A stretch of DNA of 10,365 bases from Clostridiales bacterium (GTDB lineage: Bacteria; Bacillota; Clostridia; Oscillospirales; Acutalibacteraceae): the NCBI GenBank assembly GCA_021200075.1, contig JAJQGZ010000221.1, positions 1 to 10,365 of the forward strand. Reading direction: 5' to 3'. Position 1 is the stretch's first letter; each line of letters opens with the position of its first letter. Below are positions 6,266 to 10,365 of this stretch, in pieces. Below the pieces are notes generated by a model that saw only the letters and a list, made by a program, of their open reading frames with translations, was not told the origin of the DNA and did no database searches. A program made the translations under genes and the position numbers.

Positions 6266-6898
6266 ATGAGGGATAAAATATTCGGTGTGCTACAGCGTGT
6301 GGGTAGGTCGTTTATGTTTTCTATTGCGCTTTTGCCGATAGCCGGTCTGCTTCTCGGTATCGGCAGTTCGTTTACAAATCAAACTACTATAGAAACTTAT
6401 CATCTCTCGTCTCTGATTTACGAGGGCGGAATACTCTATACAATTTTAGATATAATGAGCAAGGCGGGTAGCGTCGTTTTCGACAATCTGGCGCTTTTGT
6501 TTGCAATGGGCGTAGCAATAGGGATGGCAAAGAGCGAAAAGGCTGTTGCGACGCTCTCCGGCGCAGTTTCCTATCTTATTATGAATGTTACGATAAGCGC
6601 ACTCATTACCGCAAACGGCGGAGAAGAGGCTATGGCGGAAAATTCCACCGCTTCAATTCTCGGCATTACCACCTTGCAAATGGGTGTTTTCGGCGGAATT
6701 ATAGTCGGTCTCAGCATGGCAGGGCTTCACAACAAATTTTATAAGATACAGTTTCCGAAGGTGCTGTCATTTTTTCGGCGGAACGAGGTTTGTACCGATT
6801 GTGTGCAGTGTGGTGTATCTCCTTGTCGGAATATTGATATTTTATATTTGGCCGGTTATTCAGACGGGAATATCGCATCTCAGTACGCTTGTCCTTAA
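6266..6898 (+). CDS. ptsG: PTS IIC fragment, N-terminal half of the membrane channel
   Basis: It starts at ATG 6266 with an amphipathic, basic N-terminus (MRDKIFGVLQRVGRSFM) and first membrane helix (LLPIAGLLLGIG), typical of glucose-family IIC. Further helices include NLALLFAMGVAIGMAKSEKA and LGITTLQMGVFGGIIVG. Genuine sequence ends at QFPKVLSFF (about 6775). With one T fewer in the T6 run it would continue as FGGTRFVPIV, the family motif. The roughly 40 residues from there to TAA 6896-6898 are out-of-frame, cysteine- and arginine-rich. Confidence 0.75.
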   Translation: MRDKIFGVLQRVGRSFMFSIALLPIAGLLLGIGSSFTNQTTIETYHLSSLIYEGGILYTILDIMSKAGSVVFDNLALLFAMGVAIGMAKSEKAVATLSGAVSYLIMNVTISALITANGGEEAMAENSTASILGITTLQMGVFGGIIVGLSMAGLHNKFYKIQFPKVLSFFRRNEVCTDCVQCGVSPCRNIDILYLAGYSDGNIASQYACP

Positions 6899-7394
6899 TT
6901 CGGGATATGCTGGCACTCTGATTTACGGAATTATCGAAAGAGCGTTGATTCCGTTCGGTTTGCACCATGTGTTTTATATGCCGTTTTGGCAGACGGAGCT
7001 CGGCGGTTCAATGGTGATAGACGGCGCTACCGTAACAGGTGCGCAGAATATCTTTTTTGCCGAGCTTGCATCAAAAAGCACCGAGGTGTTCTCGATTTCC
7101 GCCACAAGGTTTATGGCAGGCAAATTTCCGTTTATGATATTCGGATTGCCGGCGGCGACGCTTGCTATGTATAAAACTGCCAGGAAAGAGAAAAAGAAAC
7201 TTGTCGGCGGATTGCTTTTATCGGCGGCACTGACCTCTATGCTCACCGGTATAACCGAGCCGCTTAAGTTTACTTTCCTTTTTGTCGCACCGTTGATGTA
7301 TGCTGTCCACTGTATACTTGCGGGTCTTTCGTATATGCTTATGCATATTTTCAATGTCGGGGGTGGGAATGACTTTCTCCGGCGGAATTATTGA
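6776..7394 (+). CDS. ptsG: PTS IIC fragment, C-terminal half with the sugar-site ITEP motif
   Basis: It resumes as GGTRFVPIVCSVVYLLVG and covers the substrate-binding half of IIC: ERALIPFGLHHVFYMPFW, GAQNIFF, FPFMIFGLPAATLAMY and LTGITEPLKFTFLFVAP. In this family the last motif is normally ITEPLEF or ITEPIEF; here the residue after Leu is Lys (AAG, 7266-7268) instead of Glu. True sequence ends at FNVG around 7362, where removal of one G gives VGVGMTFSGGIID. The last few residues to TGA at 7392-7394 are out of frame. The translated open frame would start near GTG 6801, with no ribosome site. Confidence 0.7.
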
Positions 7395-8022
7395 CCTTAC
7401 ACTGTTCGGAATTTTGCAGGGAAATGATAAAACAAACTGGATTTGGATTGTGATAATCGGCTTGATTTATGCGGTCGTTTATTATCTGGTATTTTATTTT
7501 ATGATAACAAAGCTGAATTTGAAAACGCCGGGCAGGGAAGCGGATGACGAGGAAACACGGTTTTATATAAGAGCGGATATGACCTCCGTTGCAGGAACGC
7601 CTGTCAGCTCGGCAGCTTCCTCCGACCCTGTCAGTGCATTGATACTTCGAGGTCTCGGCGGTAAAGAAAACATCAGCGATGTTGATTGCTGTGCAACAAG
7701 GCTAGGAATAACCGTAAAAAATCCTCAGCTTGTGGACAATGCCGTTCTCAGGCAAAGCGGAGCATCTGGAGTTATAGCTAAGGGAGTCGGTATTCAGGTG
7801 GTTTACAGGCCGCAGGTTTCGGTGATAAAATCAAAGTTCGAGGATTTCCTCTCAACTCCTGAAGCGGATATTATAAATTCCTCGGCAGTTGGGCCTTTGA
7901 CAGATATTGAGGACGGTTCGGCAGCCGTTTCAACTCCAACCGACGAAAATGAGAGCGGCAGTAAAAATAAAAAAATAAATTCGCCGATTACCGTTTTTCT
8001 CCTTGCAGCGGCAGGGTTATAA
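7364..8022 (+). CDS. ptsG: PTS permease fragment: last IIC helix, linker and IIB domain
   Basis: It continues as MTFSGGIIDLTLFGILQG, then the final helix (WIWIVIIGLIYAVVYYLVF) and a charged linker with LKTPGRE, typical of this branch. IIB follows from about nt 7636: ILRGLGGKENISDVDCCATRL, with the second Cys of DCCATRL (codon 7690-7692) in the position of the phosphorylated cysteine, then QSGASGVIAKGVGIQVVY. A hydrophilic linker rich in Ser, Asp and Glu leads to SPIT at about 7981, the start of IIA. The shift at T5 (7994-7998) then ends the frame at TAA 8020-8022. It has no independent start that looks real. Confidence 0.75.
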
Positions 8023-8432
8023 GTCTGGAAGATGTCAAGGATGATGTTTTTTCACAAAAAATCCTCGGTGACGGCTGTGCAATCGAGCCGAGTGAGGACA
8101 GGGTATATTCCCCGTGCGACGGCAGGATAGACGCAGTTTTTGACACTAAGCACGCAGTCAATATTATATCTGACGACGGCGCTCAAATTCTTATTCATAT
8201 CGGAATTGATACCGTAAAGCTCGGCGGAAAATGCTTTGATGCCAATATATCCGATAACCAAAGGGTGCAAAAGGGCGATTTGCTTATCAGCTTCGATTCT
8301 AAAAAAATCAAGCAGCTCGGATTCGGTATAACGATACCCGTTGTTGTCTGCAACAGTGGCGATTACGGCAAAGTGAGCGTTGTCGGCAAGGGGAGCGTAA
8401 AGCACGGCGACGAGCTTATCACTATTGAATAG
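7999..8432 (+). CDS. ptsG: PTS IIA domain (glucose family)
   Basis: After the missing T the frame reads SPCSGRVISLEDVKDDVFS, the normal start of IIA-Glc, and continues KILGDGCAIEPSE, then SPCDGRI, TKHAVNI and LIHIGIDTVKLGGK to TAG 8430-8432. Both conserved histidines are present: His of KHAV (codon 8151-8153) and the phospho-accepting His of LIHIGIDTV (codon 8196-8198). The C-terminal VQKGDLLISFD and KHGDELITIE are canonical. IIA takes phosphate from HPr and hands it to IIB. No ribosome site supports translation as a free IIA. Confidence 0.8.
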
Positions 8433-8449
8433 GCTTTGCCGACAAGTGG

Positions 8450-8455
8450 AAAGGA
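8450..8455 (+). promoter_or_regulatory. Ribosome binding site deciding the ptsH start
   Basis: AAAGGA lies 7 bases before ATG 8463. It supports that start over the longer in-frame TTG at 8436, which would add nine residues not found in HPr and place His at 24 instead of 15. Confidence 0.65.
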
Positions 8456-8462
8456 TATTTAT

Positions 8463-8720
8463 ATGAAATCATTTGTTTATACAATCAAGGACGAGTTGGG
8501 TATACACGCCAGACCGGCAGGCCTTCTCTGCGCAAAGGCAAAGGAATTTGAAAGCGAAATACGCATATCCCTCGGTGAAAAAAGCGTGAATTTAACCAAG
8601 CTTATGGCACTTATGACTATGGGGATAAAATGCGGAGATACCGTTACCGTCACCACAAGCGGAGATGACGAGGATAAAGCGGTCAATGCGCTTGAAAAAT
8701 TCTTTTGTGACAATCTGTAA
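8463..8720 (+). CDS. ptsH: Phosphocarrier protein HPr, with Lys in place of regulatory Ser46
   Basis: Small cytoplasmic phosphocarrier that moves phosphate from Enzyme I to IIA. At 85 residues it has normal HPr length, and it is the only gene here with no frame lesion. The active site GIHARPAG places His at residue 15 (codon 8505-8507) followed by Arg17, exactly as in B. subtilis HPr. The second signature, normally VNLKSIMGVMSLG, reads VNLTKLMALMTMG, so residue 46, the serine phosphorylated by HPr kinase, is Lys (codon 8598-8600). If correct, the HPr-Ser46-P/CcpA branch of catabolite repression cannot run through this protein, while transport should still work. It lies 30 bases after the permease and 24 bases before ptsI, so it is almost surely cotranscribed. 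Confidence 0.95.
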   Translation: MKSFVYTIKDELGIHARPAGLLCAKAKEFESEIRISLGEKSVNLTKLMALMTMGIKCGDTVTVTTSGDDEDKAVNALEKFFCDNL

Positions 8721-8731
8721 AAATCTGTAAA
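8712..8731 (+). repeat. Exact 10-bp tandem duplication over the ptsH stop codon
   Basis: AATCTGTAAA is repeated without mismatch at 8712-8721 and 8722-8731. The first copy carries the last codons of ptsH and its TAA; the second lies in the short ptsH-ptsI gap and runs up to the GGAG ribosome site of ptsI (8733-8736). It does not harm either coding sequence. Confidence 0.8.
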
Positions 8732-8744
8732 TGGAGTATGCTAA

Positions 8745-8951
8745 ATGAAAAAATTTGTCGGCAAAGGCGTATGCAGTGCCGCCGCATGCGGAAAAATCAA
8801 GATATTTACAGGCGGTGAAATCCACGCAGATAAGGTGAGCGTCACAGATACCGAAAATCAAAAAAAGAGACTTTCCCGTGCCAGAAACGAGGCTGTTTCC
8901 CAACTCGACGGGATATATAAAAAAGGCGCTCAAAGAGGTGGGCGAAACTAA
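8745..8951 (+). CDS. ptsI: Enzyme I fragment: N-terminus
   Basis: It begins MKKFVGKGVCSAAACGKI, the usual start of Enzyme I (a short strand, then the G-x-A/C turn), and continues into the first helix of the HPr-binding subdomain (QKKRLSRARNEAVSQLDGIYKK). At GG 8925-8926 one G too many shifts the frame, and TAA at 8949-8951 follows after eight wrong residues (GAQRGGRN). With one G the sequence reads KKALKEVGETNAQIF. Confidence 0.8.
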   Translation: MKKFVGKGVCSAAACGKIKIFTGGEIHADKVSVTDTENQKKRLSRARNEAVSQLDGIYKKGAQRGGRN

Positions 8952-9459
8952 CGCTCAAATATTTACTATCCACAAAATGATGCTTGAGGACGAGGATTAT
9001 TACGAGGCGGTTGTTAATATTATCGAAACCCAAAAGGTGAACGCCGAATATGCGGTCGCCGTTACGGGCGAAAATTTTGCCGAGATGTTTTCCTCTATGG
9101 AGGATACCTATATGAAAGCACGCTCCGCCGATGTAAGAGACATTTCCGCCAGGCTGATAAAAAATCCTTCTGGCGAAAACGGCGGATTTTTAAGCGACGA
9201 AAAGGTGATAATCTGTGCAGAGGATCTTGCTCCGAGCGAAACGGTATCGCTTGATAAAAGCAAGGTACTCGCTTTTGCAACCGCTTTCGGCTCGTCAAAT
9301 TCCCATACGGCAATCCTTGCAAGGAATATGAATATACCTGCCGTAATCGGACTCGGAAAAGCGTTTCTCACTCAGATAAAAAACGGCGATATTGCGGCGG
9401 TTGACGGCTATACCGGAGAGGTATTTGTAGATCCTGACGATGATACAAAAATTTTATAA
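8927..9459 (+). CDS. ptsI: Enzyme I fragment: HPr-binding helices and phospho-histidine domain
   Basis: It resumes as ALKEVGETNAQIFTIHKMML, covering the helical bundle that docks HPr, then the swivelling domain: ADVRDISARL, VIICAEDLAPSETVSLD, the active-site segment AFGSSNSHTAILARNMNIPAVIG and the closing AAVDGYTGEVFVDPD. The stop TAA 9457-9459 arises only because an A is missing in A5 at 9447-9451; the protein should run on as KNFIIKKQQDVQERKTAFAK. A GTG start near 8878 would open this frame but has no ribosome site. Confidence 0.8.
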
Positions 9460-9474
9460 TCAAAAAACAGCAGG

Positions 9475-9906
9475 ATGTGCAGGAAAGAAAAACGGCTTTT
9501 GCAAAATTTAAAGGGCAAGGAAAATATCACTCTTGACGGAACAAGGGTAAATATTTTTGCAAATATTTCATCGGTTGACGGCGTAGGCTCGGCTTTTTTA
9601 AACGACGCCGGAGGAATAGGACTTTTCAGGAGCGAGTTCCTTTATCTTGACAGAAAGAATTACCCGTCGGAGGAGCAGCAGCTCACCGCCTATAAAAAGG
9701 TGCTTGAAAGTATGGCGGGCAAAAAGGTAATCATAAGAACTCTTGATATAGGCGCAGACAAAAGGGTTGATTGTTTTAAGCTCAAAAAGGAGGAAAATCC
9801 CGCTCTCGCAACAGGGCTATTCGTCTTTGCCTTGCAAGGCCCGATGTGTTCAAAACCCAGCTTCGTGCTTTGTTTCGTTCGTCCGTATACGGCAATCTTG
9901 GCATAA
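9475..9906 (+). CDS. ptsI: Enzyme I fragment: linker helix and start of the PEP-binding barrel
   Basis: From about 9510 the frame encodes KGKENITLDGTRVNIFANIS, then the conserved GGIGLFRSEFLYLDR and SMAGKKVIIRTLDIGADK, all hallmarks of the Enzyme I barrel, to EENPAL. The first dozen codons (9475-9509) are out of frame. Near 9808 one G is missing (CTCGCAAC instead of CTCGGCAAC), so the expected NPALGNRAIRL is lost and the last 33 or so residues to TAA 9904-9906 are spurious. Confidence 0.8.
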   Translation: MCRKEKRLLQNLKGKENITLDGTRVNIFANISSVDGVGSAFLNDAGGIGLFRSEFLYLDRKNYPSEEQQLTAYKKVLESMAGKKVIIRTLDIGADKRVDCFKLKKEENPALATGLFVFALQGPMCSKPSFVLCFVRPYTAILA

Positions 9907-10365
9907 TGCTCCCTATGATAACTTCAATAAGCGAAGTGGAAAGAGCAAAGGAAATATGCTCTCAGGTAAAGGCGGAGCTTGACAGTGAGAACTGCAAATA
10001 TTCAAACGATGTCGAAATCGGCATTATGATAGAAACTCCCGCCGCAGCTTTAATAAGAGACTTGCTTGCAAAAGAAGTGGATTTTTTCAGCGTCGGCACA
10101 AATGATTTAACCCAGTATATTCTCGCCTGCGACAGGCAAAACCCTGATGTTGAAAGCTTTTGCGACACTCACCACGAGGCGATACTCCGCCTTATTAAAT
10201 TCTCTGCCGAAAATGCGCATAAAAACGGTGCGTGGATAGGTATTTGCGGCGAACTTGCAGGCGATACCGAGCTTACCGAGGAATTTTTAAAAATGGGGAT
10301 AGACGAGCTTTCCGTCTCGCCTGAAAATATTTTAAAAATAAGGGAGCGGGTAAGAGGTATAAGAC
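9809..10365 (+). CDS. ptsI: Enzyme I fragment: C-terminal PEP-binding barrel, incomplete at the window end
   Basis: In the frame restored by one G, NRAIRLCLARPDVFKTQLRA leads into the rest of the barrel: YGNLGIMLPMITSISEVE, VEIGIMIETPAAAL, KEVDFFSVGTNDLTQYILA, WIGICGELAGD and MGIDELSVSPENIL. The catalytic Cys, the GTND loop and the glutamate of IMIET are intact. The frame is open to the last base; family length suggests only about 15-30 residues are missing. It has no start of its own. Confidence 0.85.

Larger units (their letters stand above)
6266..8432 (+). pseudogene. ptsG: PTS glucose-family permease, IICBA fusion, reading frame broken three times in homopolymers
   Basis: Imports and phosphorylates a hexose, receiving phosphate from HPr. 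Repaired length about 721 residues, normal for an IICBA fusion (PtsG of B. subtilis is 699). Order: IIC membrane channel (residues about 1-415), linker, IIB (about 455-530), linker, IIA (about 580-721). The IIC part resembles the glucose/maltose branch (LHHVFYMPFWQT, GAQNIFFAELA, FPFMIFGLPAA); substrate is not certain. Lesions: an extra T in T6 at 6770-6775, an extra G in G5 at 7359-7363, and a missing T in T5 at 7994-7998. At each, the conserved sequence resumes exactly, so sequence error is the likeliest cause. Strong ribosome site GGAGGT. It heads the pts cluster, 30 bases before ptsH. The symbol rests on family only; glcB or another hexose permease is possible. Confidence 0.85.
8745..10365 (+). 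pseudogene. ptsI: PTS Enzyme I (PEP-protein phosphotransferase), frame broken four times and cut by the window end
   Basis: Enzyme I autophosphorylates with PEP and passes phosphate to HPr, the entry point of all PTS transport. ATG 8745 follows GGAG by 8 bases. About 540 residues are visible of the usual 570 or so; the last ones lie beyond the edge. Order: HPr-binding and swivelling phospho-His domain (residues about 1-240), then the PEP-binding TIM barrel. Lesions: an extra G at 8925-8926, a missing A at 9447-9451, an extra T at 9507-9509 and a missing G near 9808. They sum to zero, and the protein continues correctly after each, so error is far likelier than a dead gene. Active-site His is in NSHTAILAR (codon 9304-9306, residue about 187), Cys in ICGELAGD (codon 10245-10247, residue about 501), with GTNDLTQY also present. 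Confidence 0.9.

Overview
All recognisable genes lie on the + strand. They suggest a Gram-positive, spore-lineage gut Firmicute of the Clostridia, probably Oscillospiraceae/Ruminococcaceae, and a relative of Eubacterium siraeum or Ruminococcus is plausible. The grounds are a secreted BspA-type leucine-rich-repeat protein with a basic Fn3 tail, the sporulation phosphatase SpoIIE, and a glucose-family PTS IICBA followed by HPr and Enzyme I. The taxon is inferred from gene content and protein style, not from any search.

Layout: 1-200 is a leader with no recognised gene. 201-3781 is a large secreted LRR/Fn3 protein, closed by a strong intrinsic terminator at 3799-3835. 3836-4060 is intergenic, with a TATAAT and a perfect 10-bp inverted repeat just before spoIIE. 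4061-6134 is spoIIE. 6135-6265 is a promoter/leader region. 6266-8432 is a PTS IICBA sugar permease, 8463-8720 is ptsH (HPr) and 8745 to the window end is ptsI (Enzyme I, cut by the edge). The three pts genes have short gaps and no terminators between them. They make a complete phosphorelay: PEP to Enzyme I (His), to HPr His15, to IIA (His), to IIB (Cys), to sugar entering through IIC.

The outstanding property is that four of the five genes do not read through. I count about 13 reading-frame lesions. Those in the pts genes are all single-base gains or losses, mostly in short runs of one base, in both directions and partly compensating. The protein continues perfectly in the next frame each time, which is the pattern of uncorrected sequencing or assembly errors. 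spoIIE and the LRR gene also carry in-frame stops (TAA, TAG), and spoIIE has an exact 20-bp tandem duplication, so real decay there cannot be excluded. I annotate whole genes across the breaks and also describe the pieces.

I found no RNA gene, CRISPR array, insertion sequence, phage gene or defence system, and no convincing undescribed system. The most biological oddities are an HPr with Lys at the regulatory Ser46 position, a three-copy higher-order repeat inside the LRR domain, and spoIIE lying directly before a PTS operon.
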